Shown in pieces: positions 7,625 to 15,680 of a stretch of 51,125 bases of DNA. The notes beneath the pieces are model-generated. The model worked only from the letters and a program-made list of their open reading frames with translations. It had not been told where the DNA came from and ran no database searches. Position 1 is the stretch's first letter, and each line of letters begins with the position of its first letter. This DNA is from DAITAZ01 sp036824045. Lineage in GTDB: Bacteria > Pseudomonadota > Gammaproteobacteria > Burkholderiales > Rhodocyclaceae. The stretch is taken from the NCBI GenBank assembly GCA_036824045.1, contig DAITAZ010000027.1:1-51125 (forward strand), in the 5' to 3' direction. The position numbers were made by a program, and so were the translations under genes.

Positions 7625-8530
7625 ATGCCGCCCCCGTTCCAGTCCCCCATCCGCTACGTCGAGCCCGTGTTCCGCCCGCCCAGCGAGGCGGAATCCCTTA
7701 TCCTTCCCGTCACCGACGGCTGCTCCTGGAATCGCTGCACTTTCTGCGAGATGTATACCGCTCCGCAGAAGGCCTTCCGCGCCCGCGCCGAGGATGAAGT
7801 GCTGGAGAGCATCCGCCGCTGCGGCGAGGCCTACGGCGCCCGGGTGCGGCGGGTGTTCCTGGCCGACGGAGATGCCCTGGTGCTGCCGACCCGGCGGCTG
7901 CTTGGCATCCTGGACGCCATCCGCACCCATCTGCCCGCCGTGCGCCGGGTCTCCAGCTATTGCCTGCCGCGCAATCTGCGCAAGAAAACGGTGGCCGAAC
8001 TGGCCAGCCTGCGCCAGGCCGGCCTCACCATGGTCTACGTGGGCGCCGAATCCGGCGACGACACCGTGCTGGCCAAGGTGAACAAGGGAGAAACCTTCGA
8101 CAGCACCCGGGAAGCGCTGGACAAGCTGGGCGAGGCCGCCATCACCCGCTCGGTGATGATCCTCAACGGCCTGGGCGGCCATGCCTACAGCGCCCGGCAC
8201 GCCGACAACTCGGCTCGGCTCGCCAATGCCACCCAGCCCGAGTATCTGGCGACGCTGGTGGTGAGCTTCCCCAAGGGCGAAGCGCGCTTCCGTGCCGATT
8301 ACCCGGAATGGGAACCCCTCGATCAACCCGGATTGTTTCGCGAGATGGAGCGCTTCCTGACCGCGCTGGAGCTGCGCCGCACCGTTTTCCGCTCCGATCA
8401 CGCTTCCAACTGGCTGGTGCTCAAGGGCACCCTCGGCGCCGAAAAGGAACGCCTGCTCGCCCGGGTGCGCGCCGCCATCGATGCGCCCGAGTTTGCCTCT
8501 CTGCGCCCGTCCTGGGCACGGGGTTTGTGA
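7625..8530 (+). CDS. radical SAM protein with a C-x4-C-x2-C cluster motif
   Basis: A 301-residue radical SAM enzyme. The [4Fe-4S]/SAM motif lies near residue 37 in 'VTDGCSWNRCTFCEMY', spacing C-x4-C-x2-C rather than the usual C-x3-C-x2-C. Downstream are 'VFLADGDALVLP' (a GGE-like strand 2 segment) and 'MVYVGAESGDDTVLAKVNKG', typical of the Elp3/MiaB-like SAM domain of COG1032-type proteins without a B12 domain. The substrate is unknown. The stop TGA shares its A with the ATG of the following yjbQ-type gene, so the two are translationally coupled and may act in one pathway. Confidence 0.9.
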   Translation: MPPPFQSPIRYVEPVFRPPSEAESLILPVTDGCSWNRCTFCEMYTAPQKAFRARAEDEVLESIRRCGEAYGARVRRVFLADGDALVLPTRRLLGILDAIRTHLPAVRRVSSYCLPRNLRKKTVAELASLRQAGLTMVYVGAESGDDTVLAKVNKGETFDSTREALDKLGEAAITRSVMILNGLGGHAYSARHADNSARLANATQPEYLATLVVSFPKGEARFRADYPEWEPLDQPGLFREMERFLTALELRRTVFRSDHASNWLVLKGTLGAEKERLLARVRAAIDAPEFASLRPSWARGL

Positions 8531-8943
8531 TGGCGTACCAGGAGATCCTCACCTTCGGCACCCGCGGTCGCGGCACCCACAACATCAGCCAGGACGTTGC
8601 CCGCGTGGTGCGCGCCTCCGGCGTAACCGCCGGCGTGGCCCACATCTTTGTCCTGCACACCAGTTGCGCCCTGCTGGTCACCGAAAACGCCGACCCGGAC
8701 GTGCGCCGCGATCTGGAAACCCTCCTCGCCCGCCTGGCCCCGGACGGCGACCCCGCCTACCGCCACGATCTGGAAGGCCCGGACGACATGGCGGCCCATG
8801 CCCGCAGCGTCCTCACCGAAGTCAGCCTTACCGTCCCCGTCGCCGACGGCCGGCTGCTGCTGGGCACCTGGCAAGGCATCTTCCTCTGGGAACACCGCGC
8901 CAGCGGGCACCAGCGTTCCGTGGTGGTGACGGTGCTGGGGTAG
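8530..8943 (+). CDS. YjbQ-family protein (UPF0047), secondary thiamine-phosphate synthase family
   Basis: A 137-residue protein of the YjbQ/UPF0047 family. Conserved blocks are 'GVAHIFVLHTSCALLVTENADP', which includes the conserved His and Asn, and 'GTWQGIFLWEHR' near the C-terminus; Asp-rich 'GDPAYRHDLEGPDDMAAH' lies between. The family forms trimers and has weak thiamine-phosphate synthase activity; the natural role is unsettled. The ATG overlaps the radical SAM stop codon by one base (TGATG). No other thiamine gene is nearby, so the partner radical SAM enzyme is the best clue to its role. Confidence 0.9.
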   Translation: MAYQEILTFGTRGRGTHNISQDVARVVRASGVTAGVAHIFVLHTSCALLVTENADPDVRRDLETLLARLAPDGDPAYRHDLEGPDDMAAHARSVLTEVSLTVPVADGRLLLGTWQGIFLWEHRASGHQRSVVVTVLG

Positions 8944-9049
8944 GCGGCTTGGCGGCGGCGCAGCCGGGCCATTGCGGCGGGCGTGCAGGGCTCAACACCT
9001 GGCGGAAATGGCCGATGAATAGCGGAACACATTGTCCAGGTGAGCCGCC

Positions 9050-9334
9050 ATGTCCGAATCTTCCGCCTTGTCCGACCCGATGGTGCATTGCGACCGGCAC
9101 GGTGCCCGCGTGGGCGCGGTGGTCTGCCGCCACATGCTGACTGCCCAGGACCGGGTGGTCGGTTTCGTCGAAAACAGCGATGACCCCGCCGACCTGCAGG
9201 CCTGGTGCGAAGCCTGCGAGGCGCTGTTCGTGGCCGAGGGGGAGATCACCCCGGCCTTCGAGGCCTTCTGCGATGCGGCCCTGGTCTGCTGCGACTGCTA
9301 TCAGGCGCTGAAAGCCCGGCACGCCGGGATGTAG
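9050..9334 (+). CDS. small Cys-rich hypothetical protein
   Basis: A 94-residue acidic protein that I do not recognise. It has eight cysteines: C14 and C26, with H17 and H28 close by (a C-x2-H...C-x-H pattern), C53-x2-C56, C74, and C80-C81-x-C83. This arrangement suggests two structural zinc sites, although a redox or metal-handling role is possible. There is no signal peptide or membrane segment, so it is probably cytosolic. The ATG at 9050 has a purine-rich GGTGAG six bases upstream. It follows the yjbQ-type gene after 106 bases with no visible terminator between them, and converges on the acyltransferase gene. Confidence 0.7.
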   Translation: MSESSALSDPMVHCDRHGARVGAVVCRHMLTAQDRVVGFVENSDDPADLQAWCEACEALFVAEGEITPAFEAFCDAALVCCDCYQALKARHAGM

Positions 9335-9359
9335 GGCTCCGGGCTGGGGGCGTGTGGTG

Positions 9360-10454
9360 TCATCGCCCCGGCGCTGGCCGCCCCACCAGGGGCTTGAGAC
9401 GGTTGACCAGCGGCAGCTCCACCGTGAAGCCCAGCGCCATCGCCCCGGCCATGGCGCCGGCGAAGCCAAGGGCAAAGACGGCGCCTTCGGGCAGGCGGTG
9501 ATACCAGCCGAACTTGAGCAGTAGCGAGAAGATGAGGTTGATGAACATGATGTGGGAGAGATAGATGCTGTAGGACACCGAGCCCAGCCGGTGCAGCCAG
9601 GCGGGGGTGCGCAGGGCATGGCGCTTTTCCAGCTCCACCAGGGCGAAGAGGACCGCGGCGGAGCCCAGGCCCAGCGCCAGCCGGCCGTCCCAGCGGTGGG
9701 GCTGGGGGCTCCAGTTCATCTCATAGACCACCGCCAGCACCAGGAGGGCGATCGCCCCGGCCAGTGCGCCCCGGCCGAGCCGAGGAAAACTGCGGGCCCG
9801 CACCAGCAGGCCGATACCGATGCCGGCGACAAACTGCAGGCAATGGGGGCTTTTGAGGATGAGGGCCGGGAGGCTGTGCAGTCCGGCGATGCCGGCGATG
9901 ACCACGGCGGTCCACAGCCCCAGCAGGGCCAGTCCCAGCCGCTTGCTGAAGATGAGCAGGGTGAAGGCCAGGTAGAACAGCACCTCGTACTGGAGCGACC
10001 AGGCCACCTCGACGAACTTGGGCGGCACGATCTGCGCCAGCAGCCAGGTGGAGGCGATGTCCACCGGGGCGAAATCGATGCCCGTGGGCTTGCCCAGCAC
10101 CAGGCGCCCACCAGCCACCACCAGGATCTGCAGCACCAGGCACACCCAGAAGATGGGATACACCCGGGAGAGCCGCCGCCACAGGTAAGCGGGGGCCGCG
10201 GCGGGGCGGCCCAGGTCGGCGTGGTGCACGTAGGCGATGATGAAGCCTGAGAGCACGAAAAAGAAATCCACCCCCACGTAGCCGAAGTCGAACAAGCCCC
10301 CCAGCCCCACGTGGCCGCTGAAGTGCTCCACCCGCATCAGGTTGGCGCAGTGCATCAGGGCCACGGCCATGGCGGCCAGGGCGCGGGCGCCCTCGATGGA
10401 GCGCATCTTCGGTTCGGCGGCGGGGGCAGGCATGGGCGAGGTTCCGGGCAGCAT
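9360..10454 (-). CDS. acyltransferase 3 (OafA/YrhL-type) membrane protein
   Basis: A 364-residue integral membrane O-acyltransferase with about ten hydrophobic segments. The N-terminal signature 'RSIEGARALAAMAVALMHC' carries the conserved His of the family, 'FFFVLSGFIIAYVH' is the second signature, and 'WSLQYEVLFYLAFTLL' is the conserved W-S-x2-x-E block. These proteins transfer acetyl or other acyl groups onto surface polysaccharides, Nod factors or peptidoglycan. The acceptor cannot be deduced, since no polysaccharide cluster surrounds it. Possible starts are the ATG at 10454 or a second at 10433; neither has a strong ribosome-binding site. It is the last gene of a minus-strand series after DUF1003. 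Confidence 0.9.
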   Translation of the reverse strand: MLPGTSPMPAPAAEPKMRSIEGARALAAMAVALMHCANLMRVEHFSGHVGLGGLFDFGYVGVDFFFVLSGFIIAYVHHADLGRPAAAPAYLWRRLSRVYPIFWVCLVLQILVVAGGRLVLGKPTGIDFAPVDIASTWLLAQIVPPKFVEVAWSLQYEVLFYLAFTLLIFSKRLGLALLGLWTAVVIAGIAGLHSLPALILKSPHCLQFVAGIGIGLLVRARSFPRLGRGALAGAIALLVLAVVYEMNWSPQPHRWDGRLALGLGSAAVLFALVELEKRHALRTPAWLHRLGSVSYSIYLSHIMFINLIFSLLLKFGWYHRLPEGAVFALGFAGAMAGAMALGFTVELPLVNRLKPLVGRPAPGR

Positions 10455-10576
10455 GGCCTGCCATCATACGGCCCGGTTGCGGGCGGGCTGAAGGCCCGGT
10501 ATCACGGCCCCTGGGCGGGCTGTCGTGCCCCTGGGGACCGGGTGTGCGCCCACGCCCACGCGCGGGGCGCCGGGCT

Positions 10577-11281
10577 CTAGCGGCCCCGGCGCAGCTCGCT
10601 GAGCAGGTCGAGCTGCACCTGCTGGATTTCCACCAACCGCTCCCACTGGTGGGAGAGCAGGTGGTCCACTTTCTCGTGCAGATGGCGGATTTCCAGCTCG
10701 GCCTTGAGGTTCACCTGGTAGTCGTTGCGCGCTCGCAGCCGGTCTTTGGCCTCCTGCCGGTTCTGGCTCATCATGATGATGGGCGCTTGCACGGCGGCAA
10801 GGCAGGAGAGCACCAGATTGAGCAGGATGTAGGGGTAGGGGTCCACCGGTCGCCACCACAGCACCAGGGAATTCACGGTGATCCAGGCCGCCAGGAAGAG
10901 GCTGAAGCAGATCAGGAAGGTCCAGCTTCCGCCAAAGGTGGCGATGCGGTCGGCCAGGCGTTCGCCGAAGCTCCAGTCCTCGGCGAACTCCCGGTCCACG
11001 TCGGAGGAAACTGTCTGGTGATGCTCCAGGCTGTTGAGCACTTCCTGCTCCAGCGCGGTCAGCTCGCCTTTCTCCGATTCCAGCAGGCTTTGCACGAAGC
11101 GGCTGCGGTAGCGGGCCAGGTCTTCCCGGCAGATGCGGTCCGTATCCGTCCAGCCCGGGTGCTCGTGGCGGATCAGGCGTGCCACCGCCTCCCGCACCAG
11201 CCCGCCCGCCACCAGATCCTGGTCCGGCAGGCGGCGCCCGCAGACGCTGCAGGTTCCGCTGTGGCCATTGGTCTTGCTCAT
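10577..11281 (-). CDS. DUF1003 membrane protein with N-terminal zinc knuckle
   Basis: A 234-residue inner-membrane protein of the DUF1003 family. It starts with 'CSVCGRRLP', a Cys pair likely to bind zinc together with a second Cys/His pair further on. Residues about 130-180 hold two membrane segments ('FLICFSLFLAAWITVNSLVLWW' and 'ILLNLVLSCLAAVQAPIIMM'), followed by the family motif 'MSQNRQEAKDRLRARNDYQVNLKAE'-like block. The last 60 residues are a predicted coiled coil rich in Leu, Glu and Arg. The function of the family is unknown. It lies 39 bases downstream of the bestrophin gene, in the same direction, so both are probably cotranscribed. Confidence 0.88.
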   Translation of the reverse strand: MSKTNGHSGTCSVCGRRLPDQDLVAGGLVREAVARLIRHEHPGWTDTDRICREDLARYRSRFVQSLLESEKGELTALEQEVLNSLEHHQTVSSDVDREFAEDWSFGERLADRIATFGGSWTFLICFSLFLAAWITVNSLVLWWRPVDPYPYILLNLVLSCLAAVQAPIIMMSQNRQEAKDRLRARNDYQVNLKAELEIRHLHEKVDHLLSHQWERLVEIQQVQLDLLSELRRGR

Positions 11282-11320
11282 GCTCGTTCCTTGCAGGGGA
11301 GGCCGGCGGGCCGGCCCGGG

Positions 11321-12232
11321 TCAGGTGATCACGTAGTCGAACGCCTTGGGCGCCTCGGGCAGGTCGGTGTCGCCCAGCATTTCCCGCAGGCTGCGCTCCA
11401 GGGTCACGGTGATGGCGTCCAGCGCCAGATCGTTGGGCTGGGTGCCGAAGGGCTCCTCGATTTCGTCGGAGAGGGCTTCAAGGGCGAAAAAGGTGTAGGC
11501 GACAAAGCCCACCACCACGGGGGTCATCACCCCGATGCCATCCACCAGGCCGAAGGGCAGCAGGAAACTGTAGAAATACACCGTGCGGTGGATGATCACC
11601 GTGTAGGTAAACGGGATGGGTGTGCCGGCAATGCGTTCGCAGCCGGTCATGGCGTCCGTGAGCCGCGCCAGGGGCGGCTCCATGGTGGCGGCGAGGATGG
11701 GGTCGAGCTGGCCGCCCCGGCGTGCTTCCGCCAGCCAGCGGGCCAGCCAGAGCAGCAGCCGGTTGGGGCGGTGTTCGGCCGCGATGACTTCAGCCTGGGC
11801 GGCAGGGGGCAACAGCCGGCGCAGGCTGCCCCGGGGGTCGGAACCCCGCAACTGGTGCTTGAGCGCCTCGCCAAAGGCCACCAGGCCCAGCACGAAGGAT
11901 CGGGCGCCTTCCGGGGCCGTGCTCAGGGTGAGCGCCTGGCGGGCGAGGGTACGGCACTCGATGAGGACGGTGCCCCACAGCTTGCGAGCCTCCCAGTAGC
12001 GCTCGTAACTGGCGTTGATGCGAAAGCCGAGGAAGATGGCCAGGGCGACGCCAATCAGGGTGAAGGGCGTGGCGTTGAGGGGCACTTTCCATTCAAAGAG
12101 ATGGCCGTGGGAGCCGGCCACCAGGATGGAAAAGCCGACCACCGCCGCCAGTTGCGGCAGGATGCGCGGCAGCACCGAGCCATGCCACACGAAGAGCAGG
12201 CGCACCCAGTGCGGGCGGGGGCGGACGATCAC
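11321..12232 (-). CDS. bestrophin-family (UPF0187) anion channel
   Basis: A 303-residue inner-membrane protein of the bestrophin/UPF0187 family, homologues of which form pentameric ion channels. Recognisable elements are 'PLNATPFTLIGVALAIFLGFRINASYERYWEARKLWG' near the N-terminus, the charged loop and the C-terminal 'EIEEPFGTQPNDLALDAIT', corresponding to the conserved Pro-Phe-Gly block. Four hydrophobic segments are visible. It starts with GTG at 12230-12232, which follows the stop of the DUF1289 gene by 12 bases. No clear partner suggests the permeant ion; bacterial members have been reported to pass either cations or anions. Confidence 0.9.
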   Translation of the reverse strand: MIVRPRPHWVRLLFVWHGSVLPRILPQLAAVVGFSILVAGSHGHLFEWKVPLNATPFTLIGVALAIFLGFRINASYERYWEARKLWGTVLIECRTLARQALTLSTAPEGARSFVLGLVAFGEALKHQLRGSDPRGSLRRLLPPAAQAEVIAAEHRPNRLLLWLARWLAEARRGGQLDPILAATMEPPLARLTDAMTGCERIAGTPIPFTYTVIIHRTVYFYSFLLPFGLVDGIGVMTPVVVGFVAYTFFALEALSDEIEEPFGTQPNDLALDAITVTLERSLREMLGDTDLPEAPKAFDYVIT

Positions 12233-12244
12233 GGCGAAGGGCGC

Positions 12245-12445
12245 TCAGCGGTGGCCGGCCGTGCCCGGCAGCGGCCCCACCGGGCGTTCGTCCGGGGTGG
12301 GCCCGGAGGCCGGGCGGGTCTGGCTGTCGGCGGGTTGGTCGTCCCGGCCGAAGATCTCGTCGGCGCTGCGCCCGCAGCCGATGCAGGTTTCGCTCTCCGG
12401 GTCGATTTCGCAGATGCCCACGCAGGGCGATTCGTTCTCTTCCAT
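12245..12445 (-). CDS. DUF1289 small Cys-rich protein
   Basis: A 66-residue protein with the DUF1289 signature: 'SPCVGICEIDPESETCIGCGRSADEI', four cysteines spaced C-x3-C-x8-C-x2-C. The family is a common small Cys protein in proteobacteria, thought to bind a metal or cluster, function unknown. The C-terminal 30 residues are polar and Pro-rich and probably disordered. The ATG at 12443-12445 was chosen because it begins just before the signature, as in relatives. A paralogue is present at 15670-15879. It lies 12 bases upstream of the bestrophin GTG. Confidence 0.85.
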   Translation of the reverse strand: MEENESPCVGICEIDPESETCIGCGRSADEIFGRDDQPADSQTRPASGPTPDERPVGPLPGTAGHR

Positions 12446-12516
12446 GCTGCCGGCCTGTTGGTGTGCGTTGGGGGTGTCCGGGATTTTACGTCGGCCCCAG
12501 CGCCCGCGCCTGCCGG

Positions 12517-13005
12517 TCAGGCCCGGATCTTTTCCAGGTAGGTCAGGGCGAGCCGCGCATTGACCGCCACGGTGTGGGTGACGCAGTAACCCAGTCGCTG
12601 GTAGAGGCGGAGGTTGGCCACGCTGCGGCTGCCGGTAAACAGCACGCAACGGCGGGCATCTCCCGCCAGGGCCTCGATGGCGCCCAGCAGCCGGGTGCCG
12701 ATGCCCCGGCCTTGCTGCCCGGGGGCGACGACGAGCCGCCCGATGGCCCAGGCGTCGCCTTCCCGCCGGGCCCGGACCGACCCCGCCAGCCGCCCATCCT
12801 GTTCCGCCTTGAGCACGGTGAAGGCGTCGAACTCCGCTTCCAGTTCCGCCAGCGTCTGGGTCAGTGGCGGCAGGGTCCAGTCCTGGTACAGGCGGGCCTC
12901 GGATTGATAGGCCTGGTGCTGGAGGGCGAGGATGGCCGGGGCGTCGGCCCGGGTGGCGGGGCCCAGGCAGAGCGGTGGCTGGGCCGGGTTCACCGGGCGG
13001 CTCAC
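12517..13005 (-). CDS. GNAT-family N-acetyltransferase
   Basis: A 162-residue GNAT acetyltransferase. The acetyl-CoA pyrophosphate-binding motif is 'VVAPGQQGRGIGTRLL', followed by 'FTGSRSVANLRLYQRLGYCV', typical of the C-terminal half of the fold. The substrate is unknown. The start is a GTG at 13003-13005 preceded by GGGAGGC. This start lies in the 55-base sequence repeated on both sides of the N-run. If the gap is collapsed, the GTG overlaps the TGA of the upstream Gcr-type gene in a GTGA junction, which supports this start and shows the two genes are adjacent and translationally coupled. Confidence 0.88.
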   Translation of the reverse strand: MSRPVNPAQPPLCLGPATRADAPAILALQHQAYQSEARLYQDWTLPPLTQTLAELEAEFDAFTVLKAEQDGRLAGSVRARREGDAWAIGRLVVAPGQQGRGIGTRLLGAIEALAGDARRCVLFTGSRSVANLRLYQRLGYCVTHTVAVNARLALTYLEKIRA

Positions 13006-13019
13006 GCTTGCGCCTCCCG
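12965..13019. repeat. left copy of 55-bp identical contig-end sequence
   Basis: These 55 bases are repeated exactly at 13120-13174, on the other side of the run of N. Each copy abuts the gap, which is the pattern left when two contigs sharing a k-mer overlap are scaffolded without merging. I read it as an assembly artefact and not as a biological repeat. Confidence 0.9.
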
Positions 13020-13119
13020 NNNNNNNNNNNNNNNNNNNNNNNNNNNNNNNNNNNNNNNNNNNNNNNNNNNNNNNNNNNNNNNNNNNNNNNNNNNNNNNNN
13101 NNNNNNNNNNNNNNNNNNN
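13020..13119. other. assembly gap of 100 N, probably false
   Basis: Exactly 100 N, a placeholder length. Flanks are identical 55-base sequences; merging them removes the gap and one copy, giving a continuous GTGA junction between the Gcr-type gene and the GNAT gene with both reading frames intact. No sequence appears to be missing. Confidence 0.9.
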
Positions 13120-13174
13120 AGGCAGAGCGGTGGCTGGGCCGGGTTCACCGGGCGGCTCACGCTTGCGCCTCCCG
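13120..13174. repeat. right copy of 55-bp identical contig-end sequence
   Basis: Identical to 12965-13019. It contains the 3' end of the Gcr-type gene (stop at 13157-13159) and, as a redundant copy, the GNAT start region. Confidence 0.9.
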
Positions 13175-15259
13175 CACCGGGCCGGCGCCGGGCACGCCGC
13201 TGTTGCCATTCGCGGATGCGGGTGCGGGCAGGGCGGCGGGCGGCGGGGCGGCGGGTGCGGCCACCGGCGGGAGCAGGAAGGCCCGGGGCTGGCGCAGGAA
13301 CATCAGGCCCAGCAAGCGCAGCAGGTTGCGCCCCTGGGCAAAGCTCACCCGGCGGGCGCGCAGGGCCACCAGCATGGCGAGGGAAAAACTCACCGCCAGG
13401 TTGATGAGGCCGATGATCATCACCCCCAGGGCCGCCACCGCTACCGGCTGCCAGTGGATCTGGAAGTCCAGGCTGGCCACCGAGTAGCCCAGGTTGGCGG
13501 AGGAAAAGGCGATGTGGCGGATATCCACGGGCAGGCCGAAGAGCACGCCGATGGCGTAGCCGCCACCGAGCATGAAACCGAAGAAGAAGTTGCCGGCCAG
13601 CGCCCCCAGGTTGTCCCCGATGTAATCCGCCACGCGGTTGAGCCGGGGCTGGCCGAGCAGGCGCCGGGCCCAGCCAAGCTGCTTGAGCCGTTCCGGGATG
13701 CGGTTGTAGGCCGAAAGGTTGTCGTAGTAGCCCGCCACCAACCCCGCCAGGAACAGGAACACCCCGGCGATGGCCGCATAGGCCGGGGAACCGCTGGAGA
13801 GCGGGTGCACATCGGCGAGCAGTTGCTCTGCCTTGGCCGGGTTGAGGTAATGGCCGCCGGAGATGAGGTGGAAGGCGTAGGTGAGGGCGATGGCCACCGG
13901 TACCGCCACCGACACGTTGCCGACGATGGCCGCGAGCTGGCTGCGCACGGTGCGGGCGATGAGCTGGGCCAGGCGGTGCAGGTCCCGGGTGCGGCCGCCC
14001 GCCTCGTCGATGGAGGCGGCGATGGCGTTGGCGGTCATGGCCGGCTGTTTGGTGGCCACGGTGAAGTGCAGCATGTGGATGAGCACGAAGCCCAGCGCGT
14101 AATTGAGGCAGAAGGCCAGGGCCTCGGACAGGGGCGCGAAGTGCTGCTTGCCCAGCACCATCTTGATGCCTGCCATGCAGGCGATGATGAGGCCCGCGCC
14201 CATGGCGGAGCGGAGCATCGCCAGGTATTCGCCGCGGGAGTCGGTGATGTAGTGCTCGCCGGTGCGGCTGGCGTTTTCCGTCACCCGCCGCGCCAGCAGT
14301 TCCACGTTGCGTTTCCAGTAGAGCAGCAGGTCGTTCTTCTGGCATTCGCCCTTCACCAGCCGCTTGAACAGCGGCACCAGGGCCGGCCCCAGGGCTGCCA
14401 GGCGGCGTTCGCTGCGCAGGCAGTCCGCCACCGCCAGCAGGTCCGCCATGCGTCGCAAGTGTTGCCACAGCCGCTCCAGCACAAAGGTGAGGTGGATGCT
14501 GGTGCCGGCCTGGGAGGCCCGGCGGCGGATGCGGTAGAGCACGGTCAGGCACTGATCGAGCAGCACCCGCAGGTGGCGGTCGTCCTCCACGGCGGTGTCC
14601 GGGTCCAGGCACCAGGCCTGCAGGCGGGCAATGTAGGCCTGGGTCTCCACGTTCTGGGCGAGGAAGGGCGATTCGTGCTCCGCCAGATCCGACTGGATAC
14701 GCTGCAACTCCGGGTCCAGACCGATGGCCGCCACGTGGTAGGACAGCACGCGCAGGCCTTCGAGCAGGTGCTCCAGCGGCAGGGGGATGCGCCCGCCTTC
14801 CGGGAAGGCGCCGCTGTCCCGGCCCAGCAGGGCGCTGATCAGTTCCTGCCAGACCTCGTCGGGGACGCCGGCGACCCACAGGTGATCGTCGCTGCGGTGA
14901 AACAGCATGGAGAGCACGTCCGAGAGCTGCTCCCGGTCGATTACCTCGGGCAGGATGGCGCCGGAAATCCGCCGCCGCGTTTCGGAAAAGAAGCCCGTGG
15001 GCGGCAGAATGCCGGTGGATACGTAGAGATGGGTCTGCCGCGTGCGGGCAAACAACTCGGCCAGCGCCAGGCGCAGGGCGGCGCGCATTTCGGGGCGGAA
15101 GGCCAGCAGGTAGGTGAGCGCGCGCACGGCATGGGTGGCGGTCTGCACGTCGTCTGCCCGTGCCGGGCGGAGCAGGCCCACCAGTTCGGTGAGCAGGGCC
15201 ACCCGGTCGCCGGCCGGGTCGGCCAGACCACCGAGGACCTCGGTCATTGCTTCCTTCAT
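13157..15259 (-). CDS. Gcr-type 'site-specific recombinase' family membrane protein
   Basis: A 700-residue protein of the SpecificRecomb family (PF10136), named after gonococcal Gcr. The N-terminal half (1-330) is soluble and helical. The C-terminal half has several membrane segments, for example 'AGLIIACMAGIKMVLG', 'ALGFVLIHMLHFTVA', 'VPVAIALTYAFHLI', 'IAGVFLFLAGLVAGYYDN' and 'VAALGVMIIGLINLAVSFSLAML'. No Tyr- or Ser-recombinase catalytic motif is visible, so the recombinase name is doubtful and an envelope role is more likely. I placed the start at ATG 15257-15259; an in-frame ATG at 15247 with AAGGA just upstream is an alternative. The tail is Pro/Ala-rich. It is coupled to the GNAT gene once the false gap is removed. 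Confidence 0.85.
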   Translation of the reverse strand: MKEAMTEVLGGLADPAGDRVALLTELVGLLRPARADDVQTATHAVRALTYLLAFRPEMRAALRLALAELFARTRQTHLYVSTGILPPTGFFSETRRRISGAILPEVIDREQLSDVLSMLFHRSDDHLWVAGVPDEVWQELISALLGRDSGAFPEGGRIPLPLEHLLEGLRVLSYHVAAIGLDPELQRIQSDLAEHESPFLAQNVETQAYIARLQAWCLDPDTAVEDDRHLRVLLDQCLTVLYRIRRRASQAGTSIHLTFVLERLWQHLRRMADLLAVADCLRSERRLAALGPALVPLFKRLVKGECQKNDLLLYWKRNVELLARRVTENASRTGEHYITDSRGEYLAMLRSAMGAGLIIACMAGIKMVLGKQHFAPLSEALAFCLNYALGFVLIHMLHFTVATKQPAMTANAIAASIDEAGGRTRDLHRLAQLIARTVRSQLAAIVGNVSVAVPVAIALTYAFHLISGGHYLNPAKAEQLLADVHPLSSGSPAYAAIAGVFLFLAGLVAGYYDNLSAYNRIPERLKQLGWARRLLGQPRLNRVADYIGDNLGALAGNFFFGFMLGGGYAIGVLFGLPVDIRHIAFSSANLGYSVASLDFQIHWQPVAVAALGVMIIGLINLAVSFSLAMLVALRARRVSFAQGRNLLRLLGLMFLRQPRAFLLPPVAAPAAPPPAALPAPASANGNSGVPGAGPVREAQA

Positions 15260-15506
15260 GACGGGGAATTCCAGGGAAAAGTTTGGGCCAACTGGCCGGG
15301 CCGCCGCGAGGTCGCGGACGGGCGGAGCATGCCCGGAGGCGATTACAAAAAAGACCTTGCACTGCAGCAAGCAGTTCCCGATGGGCTTACTTGGGGGCGG
15401 GAGGGGGAAGTGTCAAGCGCTCAAGCCCGGAGTCGTTCCGGTCGTAACGAGGGGTGCGGCGGCGCGAGGTGGCGCCCCGCGCTCCCAAACTTCTGGAAGA
15501 AACGGC

Positions 15507-15680
15507 ATGAACCAAGACATTCGGGCCAAGGCCCTGCGCTGTCCCCACTGTGGCCACGGGGTGGCCATGCGTACCCTGCGCAGCTTCCGCATGAAGCTGG
15601 TGCCCGGCAGCCGTCACTACATCTGCGAAGCGTGTAACCGGCCTTTTGTCACCGCTCTGGGGATCCGCTTCAAGATGTGA
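15507..15680 (+). CDS. 57-residue zinc-ribbon protein
   Basis: A small basic protein with two Cys pairs, C12-P-H-C15 and C40-E-A-C43, separated by 24 residues, which is the layout of a zinc ribbon. The segment between is rich in Arg and Lys ('RTLRSFRMKLVPGSRHYI'), suitable for nucleic-acid contact. The ATG at 15507 has GGAAG at a good distance. It diverges from the Gcr-type gene across a 247-base intergenic region and its 3' end overlaps that of the facing DUF1289 gene by 11 bases. Function unknown; a nucleic-acid-binding role is only an inference from composition. Confidence 0.75.
   Translation: MNQDIRAKALRCPHCGHGVAMRTLRSFRMKLVPGSRHYICEACNRPFVTALGIRFKM

Noticed and set aside
12965..13174. 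Direct 55-bp repeats flanking a gap, as might be seen at a mobile element or target duplication
   Set aside because: The copies touch a placeholder of exactly 100 N and are exactly k-mer sized; no element ends or transposase sequence is present. Assembly overlap explains it better.
13157..15259. Gcr-type protein taken as a mobile-element recombinase
   Set aside because: Membrane segments and lack of recombinase catalytic motifs; no attachment sites, tRNA or phage genes nearby.
15348..15378. Minus-strand hairpin CTTGC-N6-GCAAG followed by a T-tract upstream of the Gcr-type gene
   Set aside because: The stem is only five bases and would be a poor terminator or attenuator; A+T-richness of the region explains the T-tract.
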